In this document: positions 1-9,042 of the stretch, one piece after another
Layout of the letters: the number at the start of each line of letters is the position of its first letter
Position numbering within the stretch: the stretch's first letter is position 1
From: JACVRM01 sp036824245
GTDB taxonomy: Bacteria; Actinomycetota; Thermoleophilia; Gaiellales; Gaiellaceae
Direction of reading: 5' to 3'
DNA: 40,737 bases
NCBI GenBank assembly: GCA_036824245.1
Contig: DAITAO010000022.1
Span: 1 to 40,737, forward strand
Notes under the pieces: model-generated
The model's input: the letters and a program-made list of their open reading frames with translations, nothing else
Databases searched by the model: none
What the model was told of the DNA's origin: nothing
Position numbers and translations under genes: made by a program

Positions 1-1
1 C

Positions 2-838
2 GGGCCGCGCTACCCCGCCTGGCTCGCCGCGCCCGCGGTCGTTTGGTACGCGGCCTTCTTCCTCGCGCCGCTCGGGATCATGGCCGCCTACAGCTTCGGC
101 GAGGTGGTTGGCTTCTCCGACGTCGCGTTCACCTGGAACGTCGAGAACTACCGTTACCTCTTCGACGGGCCGCTCTACGTTGACATCTTCAAGAAGACGC
201 TCGTGCTGGCGGGGGTCGGCACGCTGCTGACGCTGCTGATCGGCTTCCCGTTTGCCTACTACCTGGCCCGGTACGCAAGGCACAAGACGCTCCTGCTCCT
301 GCTCGTCATCGTCCCCTTCTGGACGAGCTTCCTCATCCGCACCTACTCCTGGCTGATCATGCTCGACCCCGATTTCCCGGTCTTTCGGGCGCTCCGGCCG
401 CTCGGATTCCCGGAGGAGTTCGAGCTCCTGTACACGCAGAAGGCGATCTACATCGGGGTCGTCTACAACTACCTGCCCCTGATGGTGCTGCCGCTCTACG
501 CGGCACTCGAGCGCATGGACTGGACGCTCGTGGATGCGGCTCAAGATCTCGGCGACAACGCTTTCCGTGCCTTCCGGCGGGTGACGCTGCCGCTTGTTTT
601 GCCGGGGGTCGTCGTCGGCTCGCTGCTCGTGTTCATCCCGCTGACGGGCGAGTACCTGATTCCCGAGATTCTCGGCGGGGGAAAGAGTCTCTACACCGGC
701 CAGCTAATCGCGCAGCAGTTCCTCGAGGCGCGAGACTGGCCCTTCGGGTCAGCGATTGCGATGGTCGTGATCGCTGCGCTGACGGTCGCCCTGCTCGTCT
801 ATGCGCGCATGCTCGGGAAGCAGGAGCGCTATGGCTAG
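2..838 (+). CDS. potB: ABC transporter permease, PotB-like (5' partial)
   Basis: Inner-membrane permease of a spermidine/putrescine-type ABC importer. The open frame continues to the left edge and already encodes a hydrophobic first segment (PAWLAAPAVVWYAAFFLAPL) before the first ATG at 80, so the true start lies upstream of the window. About six membrane spans are visible. The EAA-type loop that contacts the ATPase reads DAAQDLGDNAFRAFRRVTLP near the middle of the second half. The stop overlaps the next permease by 8 bp (ATGGCTAG), so the two are translated together. The ATPase and binding protein would be expected outside the window. Substrate is inferred from family resemblance only. Confidence 0.88.
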   Translation, partial: GPRYPAWLAAPAVVWYAAFFLAPLGIMAAYSFGEVVGFSDVAFTWNVENYRYLFDGPLYVDIFKKTLVLAGVGTLLTLLIGFPFAYYLARYARHKTLLLLLVIVPFWTSFLIRTYSWLIMLDPDFPVFRALRPLGFPEEFELLYTQKAIYIGVVYNYLPLMVLPLYAALERMDWTLVDAAQDLGDNAFRAFRRVTLPLVLPGVVVGSLLVFIPLTGEYLIPEILGGGKSLYTGQLIAQQFLEARDWPFGSAIAMVVIAALTVALLVYARMLGKQERYG

Positions 839-1804
839 GAAGCTGCTCGGCGCGCATGCGGCGCTCGTCTACGTGTTTCTGTACGCCCCCATCGTGGTCG
901 TCTGCGTCTTTGCCTTCAACGGTGGGCGGCAGGTACTTATCTGGGAGGGAGTATCCCTCAAGTGGTTCCGGGCGGCGCTCGAGAACGAGGAGATCAAGGA
1001 CGCCTTGCGTGCGAGCGTCCTGATCGCGGTGGGAAACGCGGTCGTCGCGTGCGTGCTGGGGACGTTGCTCGCGCTCGCGCTCGCACGGATGCGGCCGGCG
1101 CTCCGGGTGCCGATCGACGCGCTCGCCTATATGACGCTCGTCACGCCGGAGATCGTCTTCGGCATCTCGGCCCTGATCTTCTTCGTGCAAGTCGGGCTCT
1201 GGATCGACATCGAGTCGCCGCTCGGGCTCTGGACGGTCCTGATCTCGCACGTCGTCTTCAACGCGTCAGTCGTGGCGCTGATCGTGCGCGCGCGCTTCGT
1301 GAGCATGGGGGACACGCTCGAGGAGGCTTCTTACGACCTCGGCGCCGGCCGGATCGGCACTTTCCTGCAGGTGACGCTGCCCCGGCTCGCCCCGGCCATC
1401 CTCGCCGGCAGCCTGCTCGCGTTCACGTTCTCCTTCGACGACTTCCTCACGTCCTTCTTCGTTGCGGGNNNNNNNNNNNNNNNNNNNNNNNNNNNNNNNN
1501 NNNNNNNNNNNNNNNNNNNNNNNNNNNNNNNNNNNNNNNNNNNNNNNNNNNNNNNNNNNNNNNNNNNNTGCTCGCGTTCACGTTCTCCTTCGACGACTTC
1601 CTCACGTCCTTCTTCGTTGCGGGTGCAGGCACGCAGACGCTCCCACTCGTGATCTTCGGGTCGCTGCGCTTTGGCGTCTCGCCGGCGATCAACGCGACGG
1701 CGGCGATGATGCTCGGAGTGACGCTCGTCGCGATCGTCGTCGCCTACCTCGTCCTGCGCCGCACCGGTCAGGTTCGCGAGGAGGCCGTCCTCCCGGGCGT
1801 TTGA
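831..1804 (+). CDS. potC: ABC transporter permease, PotC-like (interrupted by scaffold gap)
   Basis: Second permease of the polyamine-type importer. It starts at ATG 831, inside the end of the upstream permease. The EAA loop (EEASYDLGAGRIGTFLQVTL) lies just before the gap. The 100 Ns at 1469-1568 are flanked by the same 55 bases (1414-1468 and 1569-1623). Collapsing this overlap removes 155 bases, shifts the frame exactly as needed, and joins SFFVAG to AGTQTLPLVIFG to give one uninterrupted protein of 272 residues, the normal PotC length. The apparent frame break is therefore an assembly artefact and the gene is probably intact. Confidence 0.88.
1414..1623. repeat. Scaffold gap (100 N) with identical 55-bp flanks
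   Basis: Bases 1414-1468 and 1569-1623 are identical, separated by exactly 100 Ns. This is the pattern left when a scaffolder fails to merge two overlapping contig ends. It is not a biological repeat. Confidence 0.95.
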
Positions 1805-2074
1805 CAGAACGCATATTTCGATGCCAAGGCGCGGAAGAGAAGCCGGCGTTGCTGCGGGTTTCGGCGTCCTTCCGATCTTCTTGTGGTTTCGCCTTGCGGA
1901 GGATCTCCACGTGACGTGTTGTCACTGTGTCCCCGACCCGGACCGTTCCTATGCAATCAGTGTGCCGCGCGGCGATCGACGCTTCGTTTTCACGCAGCGG
2001 CCGGGACGGCAGAGCCCGCGCCGTGGGCGGATGCGGGCAGTCGTGCCTCCGGGCTGATTCGATAGAACTGCGGG

Positions 2075-2449
2075 GTGGGCTACAGCGTCTTTCGTCCGGG
2101 CGAGCTGGAGTTCGGGGACCGCGGCGACGGAAGTGGCAGGACGCTGGTGGGCGTGTCCGACCGACTCACCCAGACGCGGGCGCGGTTCTGGCGCTATCCG
2201 CCCGGGACGCGGGGTCGCCGGCACGCCGAGCACGTCCAGGAGGAGCTGTTCGTCGTGTTGGAAGGGAACGCGACGATGGACATCGGCGACCCGCCCGAAC
2301 GCGTCGAGCTGCCCAGCGGAAGCGTCTGCGCGGTTCAGCCGGGCACGGCCCTCCAGGTCCGAAACGACGGCCCGCGAGACCTGCTGGTGTTCATAGTCGG
2401 TGCGCCCCCGGTAGAAAGCGGCGCGGACTACCTCCCGGATCTGGGTTAG
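2075..2449 (+). CDS. Cupin-domain protein
   Basis: Small 124-residue single-domain cupin beta-barrel. The metal-binding cupin motif 1 is recognisable as PPGTRGRRHAEHVQEELFVV (residues about 43-62), with the G-x-H-x-x-H-x-x-E spacing and the following EG turn. Cupin motif 2 (VQPGTALQVRNDGPRDLLVF) follows after about 20 residues. The start is GTG 2075, six bases after an imperfect TAGAAC box at 2063-2068, so it may be leaderless. The gene stands alone. Cupins are functionally diverse, so no substrate can be assigned; a small-molecule isomerase, dioxygenase or binding role is possible. Confidence 0.8.
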   Translation: MGYSVFRPGELEFGDRGDGSGRTLVGVSDRLTQTRARFWRYPPGTRGRRHAEHVQEELFVVLEGNATMDIGDPPERVELPSGSVCAVQPGTALQVRNDGPRDLLVFIVGAPPVESGADYLPDLG

Positions 2450-2634
2450 CCCGCGGCGTCCGGACACGGTCCTTAGGCACCGCACGCTCGGCGGCACAGG
2501 GTCTACAGGAATCGGCCGCGAGCGCGAATCCCTCGATTTGCGGATGGCAACACACTGGGCAACTGGCCGATGACCAAGACCAGGAAGCCCGCCAAACCTC
2601 TCCCTTGTGGCGGACGACTTCCCCTCACCCCCAT

Positions 2635-2671
2635 GGAACGACCCGCGTGCCGCAGGCGGGTCGTTCCGCCT
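2635..2671 (+). terminator. Rho-independent terminator after cupin gene
   Basis: Perfect 12-bp inverted repeat GGAACGACCCGC (2635-2646) and GCGGGTCGTTCC (2656-2667), loop of 9, followed by GCCTTTTA. It precedes the promoter of the kelch gene, so it insulates the two units. Confidence 0.8.
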
Positions 2672-2679
2672 TTTACCCC

Positions 2680-2685
2680 TAGCAT
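2680..2685 (+). promoter_or_regulatory. -10 box TAGCAT of kelch gene, leaderless geometry
   Basis: TAGCAT followed by exactly six bases and the GTG start at 2692. No -35 consensus is obvious. This spacing places the transcription start at or next to the start codon. Confidence 0.55.
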
Positions 2686-2691
2686 GTAGGC

Positions 2692-3633
2692 GTGCGTCTG
2701 CTATTCGTCGCGCTCGCAGCGTTCCTCGCGTTCGCGGGCATAGCAGCGCCTGCGCAAGCACCCGGCTGGCGCCTGGCCGCGCCGATGCCCGCGCCACGCG
2801 CCGAGGTTGCCGCGGCGGTCGTGGCCGGAGAGATCGTCGTGGTCGGCGGCTTCGTCGAGGACGGCTCGAGCTCGTCGCGGGTCGACGCGTACTCGCCGAC
2901 AAGCAACCGCTGGCGGCGCCTGCCCGATCTGCCTGTGCAGGTCAACCACTCCATGGCGACCGCCTCACGCGGACGGCTGTACGTGATGGGCGGCTACGGC
3001 TCGGAGGGACGGCCATTGCGGGACGCATACGTGCTTTCCGGGAACAGCTGGACGAAGCTTCCCGACATGCCTGGCTCGCGTGCCGCGGCCGGAGCGGCGG
3101 CTGTGAGCGGCCGCATCTACGTCGCCGGCGGTGTCACCGACGAAGGACGTATCGGCGGCCGCCGGCTCGCCACGACGATGCACGTGTTCGACGTGGCCAA
3201 CCGGCGCTGGTCATCCGCTCCGGGACCGACGCCGCGTGAGCACCTGGGCGTCACTGCGAGTCTCGGCAGCGTCTACGTCGTTGCCGGCCGCCGCGCAGGG
3301 CTTGATACCAACCTCGACGTCGTGGAGGCGTTCAACCCGTCGACAAGCCGCTGGCGACGGCTACCACCCGTGCCGGGCGCGCGCGGCGGCACAGCCGCGG
3401 CGGCTTTGCGCGGCACGATCGTCTCCGCGGGCGGCGAGCAACCGGGCGGGACGATCGCGTCGGTGTACCGGCTCGACACACGTACCCAGCGCTGGCGCCG
3501 ACTTCCCAACCTGCGCGTGGCGCGCCACGGGGTTGGAGTCGTAGCTGTCGCGGGGCGCGTCTACGTGGTTGCGGGCGGCCGCACGCCGGGCCTCTCGGTC
3601 AGCGGCGTGAACGAGTACCTGGCCCTCGGCTAG
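2692..3633 (+). CDS. Secreted kelch-repeat beta-propeller protein
   Basis: Exported 313-residue protein. Residues 1-23 form a signal peptide (MRLLFVALAAFLAFAGIAAP, cleavage near APAQA). The rest is six kelch blades, each with a hydrophobic strand ending in a Gly doublet (VVGG, VMGG, VAGG, VVAG, SAGG, VVAGG) and a downstream Y/F...W pair such as VDAYSPTSNRWRRLPDLP. Six blades suggest a complete propeller. No catalytic domain is attached, so it is probably a binding or scaffold protein at the cell surface. The GTG start at 2692 gives the signal peptide directly and sits six bases after a TANNNT box. It follows a terminator and precedes tRNA-Leu. Confidence 0.85.
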   Translation: MRLLFVALAAFLAFAGIAAPAQAPGWRLAAPMPAPRAEVAAAVVAGEIVVVGGFVEDGSSSSRVDAYSPTSNRWRRLPDLPVQVNHSMATASRGRLYVMGGYGSEGRPLRDAYVLSGNSWTKLPDMPGSRAAAGAAAVSGRIYVAGGVTDEGRIGGRRLATTMHVFDVANRRWSSAPGPTPREHLGVTASLGSVYVVAGRRAGLDTNLDVVEAFNPSTSRWRRLPPVPGARGGTAAAALRGTIVSAGGEQPGGTIASVYRLDTRTQRWRRLPNLRVARHGVGVVAVAGRVYVVAGGRTPGLSVSGVNEYLALG

Positions 3634-3637
3634 CTCC

Positions 3638-3643
3638 TATCCT
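3638..3643 (+). promoter_or_regulatory. Candidate -10 box TATCCT of tRNA-Leu
   Basis: TATCCT lies ten bases before the mature 5' end of the tRNA, just after the kelch stop codon. No convincing -35 element was seen. Confidence 0.45.
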
Positions 3644-3653
3644 TGAGGTTTCC

Positions 3654-3739
3654 GCGGGCGTGGCGGAATTGGAAGACGCGGCGGGTTTAGGTCCCGTTGG
3701 ACCGACAGGTCCTTGGAGGTTCGAGTCCTCTCGCCCGCA
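3654..3739 (+). tRNA. tRNA-Leu (anticodon UAG)
   Basis: An 86-nt class II tRNA. Acceptor strands GCGGGCG (3654-3660) and CGCCCGC (3732-3738) pair perfectly, with discriminator A at 3739. The anticodon loop is TTTAGGT with TAG at 3688-3690. A long variable arm (TGGACC...GGTCC) and a T arm with TTCGAGT follow. The 3' CCA is not encoded. Confidence 0.97.
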
Positions 3740-3843
3740 TTCACCAGCGAACGTGCGCCGCCCGCTTTGCGGGCCATCTCTACGCAGAACTGGCAGCGGC
3801 GAACGTTTATCGATCCCTAACGCCCGCGCTGCATCATGTCGCC

Positions 3844-4311
3844 ATGCACCGGACGCTCGGCATCGTCGTCATCGCCTCGGCTCTCCTGGTCTTTGCCGCG
3901 TGCGGCTCGGACGACGAGGACGACAGTGGTGGCGCGGGGACCACGACCGTGGCGGCGTGGAACGGGCCGCCGCGGGCCGCAGAGGACGGGACCGTCGACG
4001 TGGACTCGTTCAACGCCTACGTCGACTCGGTCGGCGGCGACCTGGCCGAATCACCGCGCGAGCAAGCCGAGGTCTTCCCGGGCACCGAGCGGGAGGCGTC
4101 CGAGAAAGTGGTCGACGTCGACGAGAACGGCGACTCGGCGGAAGGAACGGTGACACTCGAGGGCCTGGCCGACGACTCAATCCATTCACAGCGCTGGCAG
4201 CTCGCTTTCGAGCGCAGCGGTGACTCCTGGACCCTCACCTCGGCCCGCTTCTCGCAGCGGTGCCATCCCGGCCGCGGCCACGAGGATTTCACCCCCGAGC
4301 TCTGCCTGTAA
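3844..4311 (+). CDS. Putative lipoprotein of unknown function
   Basis: A 155-residue exported protein. A short hydrophobic N-terminus (IVVIASALLVFAAC) ends in a lipobox-like FAAC with Cys at residue 20, followed by an acidic/Gly-rich linker (GSDDEDDSGGAG), which is the usual layout of a lipid-anchored surface protein. The folded part ends in a W-rich segment and two Cys (RCHPGRGHEDFTPELCL), a tail that could hold a disulfide. I do not recognise an enzyme. The ATG at 3844 is chosen because longer alternatives would run through tRNA-Leu and bury the signal peptide. Confidence 0.8.
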   Translation: MHRTLGIVVIASALLVFAACGSDDEDDSGGAGTTTVAAWNGPPRAAEDGTVDVDSFNAYVDSVGGDLAESPREQAEVFPGTEREASEKVVDVDENGDSAEGTVTLEGLADDSIHSQRWQLAFERSGDSWTLTSARFSQRCHPGRGHEDFTPELCL

Positions 4312-4322
4312 ACCATTCGCCG

Positions 4323-4347
4323 CCGATGCCGGCTCTGCCGGCGTCGG
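4323..4347 (+). repeat. Hairpin 1 downstream of lipoprotein gene
   Basis: CCGATGCCGG (4323-4332) and CCGGCGTCGG (4338-4347) form a 10-bp stem with one G-U pair and a five-base loop. It starts 11 bases after the lipoprotein stop and may terminate or stabilise that transcript. No T-tract follows. Confidence 0.6.
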
Positions 4348-4372
4348 CCACGGCGGCCTGCGGAGACCACCT

Positions 4373-4423
4373 CCGATCAAAGTCGTCATGGCTTCGGCGC
4401 AGCCGAAGCCGGACTTTGATCGG
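4373..4423 (+). promoter_or_regulatory. Two-tier hairpin in trigger-factor leader
   Basis: Outer arms CCGATCAAAGTC (4373-4384) and GACTTTGATCGG (4412-4423) are perfectly complementary. Inner arms GGCTTCGG (4390-4397) and CCGAAGCC (4403-4410) stack inside with a five-base loop. The structure ends 36 bases before the tig ATG and is followed by two more GATCGG words. No T-tract follows, so a leader or regulatory RNA structure is as likely as a terminator. Confidence 0.6.
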
Positions 4424-4459
4424 CAGGAGCCGGGCTTCGATCGGTTGCGATCGGTAACA

Positions 4460-5821
4460 ATGGCCGACGTGGAGACGCAGGTCGAGCAGCTCGACGGCAA
4501 CCGTGTTCGTCTGAGCATCGAGGTCCCCGGCCACGACGTCCGGCATGCGGTCGACCACGCCGCAGAGGACCTGGCGGGCAGCTTGCGGATCAGCGGCTTT
4601 CGCAAGGGCAAGGTGCCGCTGCCGGTGCTCGTCTCGCGGATCGGTCGCGAGCGCCTCTACGCGGAGGCGGTCGAGAGCCACATCGGCGGCTGGTTCCGAA
4701 ATGCGGCCAGCACGACCAACATCCGCCCAGTCGAACAGCCCGAGTACGGCTATGACCTCCCCGACTCGGCGGACGAGAGCTTCCGGTTCACCGCCACTGT
4801 CACCGTGCAGCAGACACCCGAGGTCGCCGACTGGACAAAGCTGGACGTGCCCGCGGCGGAGCCGGATGTGCCGGACGAGATCATCGAGCGCGAGCTGGAG
4901 GAGCTGCGGCGCACGGTTGCCGAGCTCGTCCCGGTCGAGGGCCGGCCGGCCCGCGCGGGGGACACCGCAGTGATCGACGTCGTCGCTCCTTCAGGCGAGG
5001 CGCAGCGCGACGTGGTGGTCGAGTTAGGCGCGGACAAGCTCGTCGAGGAGATCGAGGTCGCCCTCATCGGCATGGCGCCGGGCGAGACGAAGAAGGTCGC
5101 GTACGAGCTCGCGGATGGGACCGAACGGCAGGCCGAAGTCACGCTCAAGGAGCTCAAGGAGGCGGTGCTGCCGCCTGTCGACGACGAGCTCGCTCGCACC
5201 GCCACCGAGTTCGACTCGCTGGCCGAGCTGCGCGAAGACATCGAGGGCCGGCTGCGCACTCAGCTCACCGAGGAGCTGGACGTGCAGTTCCGCGAGCTCG
5301 CCGTCGACCGGCTCGTGGAGGCTTCTCGGGTCGAGGTTGCCGACCGGCTGGTGGACGCCCGCGCCGCCGAGCTGTGGCAGGGAATGGTGCGGTCGCTAGA
5401 GCGCCGCGGCCTTAATGCGGAGACCTACCTGCAGCTCACGAACACGGATCCCGAGCAGCTCACCGAGCGGCTGCGCACCGAGGCGCGACAATCCATCGCG
5501 CGCGAGCTCGTGCTCGAGGCGGCGGCGGACAAGCTGGGCCTCCAGGTGCCCGACGAAGAGGTCGAGGCGCTGGTGCGCGAGCAGGCCGCCGATACCGAAG
5601 ACGCTCCAGAGGAGATCATCCGGCAGCTGCGCGAGAGCGGCGCCTGGGAGCGCTTGCGCGCCGACCTGAGGCTGCGCAACGCTCTGGACAGAGTGGTCGA
5701 AGAGGTACAACGTATTCCGGTCGAGCTCGCGCGGGCCCGGGACAAGCTCTGGACGCCCGAGCAGGAGAAGACTGAACCTACTGCGAAATTGTGGATCCCC
5801 GGTAGCAAGGAGCCAGCATGA
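4460..5821 (+). CDS. tig: Trigger factor, ribosome-associated chaperone
   Basis: Binds near the peptide exit tunnel and shields nascent chains. The 453-residue protein has the ribosome-docking signature GFRKGKVP at residues 46-53 in its N-terminal domain. A shortened FKBP-like region follows at about 155-240 (GDTAVIDVVAPSGEAQRDVV to LIGMAPGETKKVAYEL); the usual GFE-type loop is not evident, so prolyl-isomerase activity may be lost. A long helical C-terminal chaperone domain covers about 250-430. ATG 4460 is chosen because the conserved N-terminus (VETQVEQLDGNRVRLSIEV) starts there; upstream frame would read through the leader hairpins. Its TGA overlaps the clpP ATG (ATGA), so it is translationally coupled to the protease. 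Confidence 0.95.
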   Translation: MADVETQVEQLDGNRVRLSIEVPGHDVRHAVDHAAEDLAGSLRISGFRKGKVPLPVLVSRIGRERLYAEAVESHIGGWFRNAASTTNIRPVEQPEYGYDLPDSADESFRFTATVTVQQTPEVADWTKLDVPAAEPDVPDEIIERELEELRRTVAELVPVEGRPARAGDTAVIDVVAPSGEAQRDVVVELGADKLVEEIEVALIGMAPGETKKVAYELADGTERQAEVTLKELKEAVLPPVDDELARTATEFDSLAELREDIEGRLRTQLTEELDVQFRELAVDRLVEASRVEVADRLVDARAAELWQGMVRSLERRGLNAETYLQLTNTDPEQLTERLRTEARQSIARELVLEAAADKLGLQVPDEEVEALVREQAADTEDAPEEIIRQLRESGAWERLRADLRLRNALDRVVEEVQRIPVELARARDKLWTPEQEKTEPTAKLWIPGSKEPA

Positions 5822-6423
5822 GCCCAATGATTCCGATGGTGATCGAGCAGACGTCGCGCGGCGAGCGCGCCTTCGACATCTACTCGCGCCTACTCAACGA
5901 GCGCATCATCATGCTCGGCACGCCTATCGACGACCAGATCGCCAACCTCGTCGTCGCGCAGCTCCTCCATCTCGAATCGGAGGACCCGGACAAGGACATC
6001 TTTCTCTACATCAACTCGCCCGGCGGTGACGTCTATGCCGGCCTTGCGATCTACGACACGATCCAGTTCATCAAGCCCGACGTGCAAACGACCTGTGTCG
6101 GCATCGCCATGTCCATGGGCGCTGTGCTGCTTGCCGCCGGCGCAACGGGCAAGCGTATGGCGCTGCCGAACGCAAAGATCCTGATCCACCAGGTTTGGAC
6201 GCCCATGGGTGTCGGCGGGCAGGCGACGGACGTCGAGATCCGCGCCCGCGAGACGCTCAACCTCAAGCGCCGGCTCGAGGAGATCCTGGCCGACCACACG
6301 GGCCAGGAGCTCGAGAAGGTCTCACACGACACCGATCGCGACTACTTCATGACGGCGCAAGAGGCGAAGGATTACGGCATCATCGATGTCGTCGTAGCCC
6401 ACCGCGACGGACGACCCGGCTAG
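5818..6423 (+). CDS. clpP: ATP-dependent Clp protease proteolytic subunit
   Basis: Serine peptidase subunit that forms the double-ring chamber used with ClpX. The 201-residue length is normal. The catalytic triad is visible as Ser99 (GIAMSMGA), His124 (ILIHQV) and Asp171 (HDTDRD). The oxyanion glycines are in INSPGGDVYAG. The residues before Ser99 are IAM rather than the common QAA, and the segment after His124 (HQVWTPMGVGGQATD) differs from the common HQP. The ATG overlaps the tig stop, with AAGGAG five bases upstream inside tig. Many actinobacteria carry two adjacent clpP genes; only one is present here. Confidence 0.97.
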   Translation: MSPMIPMVIEQTSRGERAFDIYSRLLNERIIMLGTPIDDQIANLVVAQLLHLESEDPDKDIFLYINSPGGDVYAGLAIYDTIQFIKPDVQTTCVGIAMSMGAVLLAAGATGKRMALPNAKILIHQVWTPMGVGGQATDVEIRARETLNLKRRLEEILADHTGQELEKVSHDTDRDYFMTAQEAKDYGIIDVVVAHRDGRPG

Positions 6424-6455
6424 CCGCCCACGGGATTTAGAGGTACAAGGAGAGA

Positions 6456-7745
<1,290 letters not shown>

Positions 7746-7790
7746 CCTCGCGGGTTCGTTCGCTCGGCAGCCGCGCGCTTCCGGTCGAGC

Positions 7791-8150
7791 CTACTTCCTG
7801 ACGACCAGCGTGCCCTTCATCTGTGGGTGCACGGTGCAGATGTAGGCGTAGGTACCCACGGTTTTCGGCGCCTTGGCCGTGAGCACGGCGTTGAGGCGGC
7901 CGGTCTTCGTCTTGAAGACCCGCTTTCCGTTGACCTTTTTCGTCGCCGCGGCGTTGTGCGGCACCGAGTCGCGGTTCTTCCAGGTCACGAGCACGCCCGG
8001 CTTGACGACCTTGCGCTTGGGCGCGAAGGCAAAGTCCTCGATCTCGATCTCCGGGCCGCTCGCCGGGCTCTCGGTCGCTGCGTAGCCGGCGACAGGCGCA
8101 CCGATCGCCATGATGGCGGCGAGCGGAACAACAATCGTCTTCGTGCGCAC
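7791..8150 (-). CDS. Secreted cupredoxin (plastocyanin/azurin-like)
   Basis: Exported type 1 copper protein of 119 residues. A signal peptide covers residues 1-24 (ending AGYAA). The copper ligands are His65 (VPHNAA), Cys105, His108 and Met111 (ICTVHPQM), in the standard blue-copper spacing. It should act as a small extracytoplasmic electron carrier. It starts with GTG at 8150 preceded by a purine-rich AAGGAAAGGGG stretch. It converges on clpX with 45 bp between them and diverges from the next gene. A TATAGC box about 20 bp upstream on the minus strand (8173-8178) is a possible promoter. Its redox partner is unknown. Confidence 0.88.
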   Translation of the reverse strand: MRTKTIVVPLAAIMAIGAPVAGYAATESPASGPEIEIEDFAFAPKRKVVKPGVLVTWKNRDSVPHNAAATKKVNGKRVFKTKTGRLNAVLTAKAPKTVGTYAYICTVHPQMKGTLVVRK

Positions 8151-8283
8151 GAGTCGGTCCCCTTTCCTTCGGTGACGTGCGTGCTATACGCGGCCGCCGT
8201 CCGCTTGGATTGCACGGGCGCGTGGCTCGGCGACGAAACGCAAGCTGTGCGCGGGCGGGCGCTCGCGAAGCGAAACCCCGCCT

Positions 8284-8289
8284 TAGGCT
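8284..8289 (+). promoter_or_regulatory. -10 box TAGGCT of split-barrel gene, leaderless geometry
   Basis: TAGGCT, then exactly six bases, then the GTG start at 8296. Confidence 0.55.
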
Positions 8290-8295
8290 CCCGAC

Positions 8296-8793
8296 GTGGC
8301 GCGGTGGGCTGACCTCGAGGCCGAAGCCGGCGACCTTGCGTCGTCGGCTCGTCAGCTCCTCGAGCAGTTCGGCTTCGTGCTTGCCGGGACGATCCGCCGC
8401 GACGGAACGCCGCGCATAAGCCCGGTCGAGGGCCACATCGTCGAAGGCCGGTTGATGCTCGTCATGCAGGAAGGCACGCTGAAGGCGCGTGATGTGCTGC
8501 GGGATCCGCGAATCGTCCTCAACACGCCCGTGACCGATCGAATCGACCCGGGTGCCGAGCTCAAGCTGCGCGGGCACCTGGTCTCGGTCGACGATCCCGA
8601 GCTTCGTGCGGCGACCTCAGACGCGATCCACTCGGCGAGCGGCTGGAGGCCTCCGAAAACATGGCACTTCTTCTCAGTCGAGCTCGAGGACGTCGCGCAC
8701 ATCGCGTGGGTCGGCGGCGCGATGCGGATGTCGCGGTGGCGTCCGGGCCGTCCGGTCGAGCTGCAGACGCGTCCTCCGCCGGAGACGGCATGA
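8296..8793 (+). CDS. Pyridoxamine 5'-phosphate oxidase-related FMN-binding protein
   Basis: A 165-residue flavin (FMN or F420) split-barrel protein. The first strands carry the family pattern GFVLAGTIRRDGTPRISPVE (residues about 26-45), followed by VEGRLMLVMQEGTLKARDVLRDPRIVLNTP, where KARDVLRDPR is the typical cofactor-phosphate and dimer region. It ends with a strand (FFSVELEDVAHIAWVGG) common in this superfamily. In actinobacteria such proteins are often F420H2-dependent reductases or general-stress proteins; the sequence alone does not decide. GTG 8296 is supported by the TAGGCT box six bases upstream. Confidence 0.8.
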   Translation: MARWADLEAEAGDLASSARQLLEQFGFVLAGTIRRDGTPRISPVEGHIVEGRLMLVMQEGTLKARDVLRDPRIVLNTPVTDRIDPGAELKLRGHLVSVDDPELRAATSDAIHSASGWRPPKTWHFFSVELEDVAHIAWVGGAMRMSRWRPGRPVELQTRPPPETA

Positions 8794-8920
8794 ACCCGCG
8801 GTTCCGACATCGTCGCGAGGCGGGTGGGAGCGCGCGGCCGGCAGCGCGGTGCCAGGCACCGTGTCGATTGTGTGTAGAGCTCGTGACGGCTCTGACACAA
8901 GCCCCCGGCGCGGCTCCGGG

Positions 8921-8959
8921 ATGAGCGTTGACGATGCGCGTCTACGGCGACCGCGTTAG
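8921..8959 (+). pseudogene. Truncated duplicate of methyltransferase start
   Basis: ATG AGC GTT GAC GAT GCG CGT then a 2-base deletion relative to 9043 onward (ATGCGCGTC versus ATGCGCGCGTC) shifts the frame; the product would be MSVDDARLRRPR, ending in TAG. It corresponds to the first dozen codons of the gene at 9043 and is a dead remnant. Confidence 0.7.
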
Positions 8960-9026
8960 AAAGCAGCGCGGTGCCAGGCACCGCGTCGATTGTGTGAAGA
9001 GCGGGAGACGGCTCTCACACAAGCCC

Positions 9027-9032
9027 TAGGCT
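9027..9032 (+). promoter_or_regulatory. -10 box TAGGCT of methyltransferase gene
   Basis: TAGGCT ten bases before ATG 9043, giving a leader of only a few bases. The matching position in the upstream duplicate reads CCGGCG, so the box has been lost there. Confidence 0.5.
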
Positions 9033-9042
9033 GCGCACCGGC

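Noticed and set aside
831..1804. potC as a frameshifted pseudogene
   Set aside because: Collapsing the duplicated gap flanks restores one full-length frame.
1801..1830. TTGACA as a promoter -35 after potC
   Set aside because: No TANNNT box occurs at 16-18 bases. The same holds for TTGACA at 27733.
1805..2074. Small ORFs between potC and the cupin gene
   Set aside because: Several overlapping frames in both directions, none with a ribosome-binding site, domain or plausible composition; I see no gene in this 270-bp stretch.
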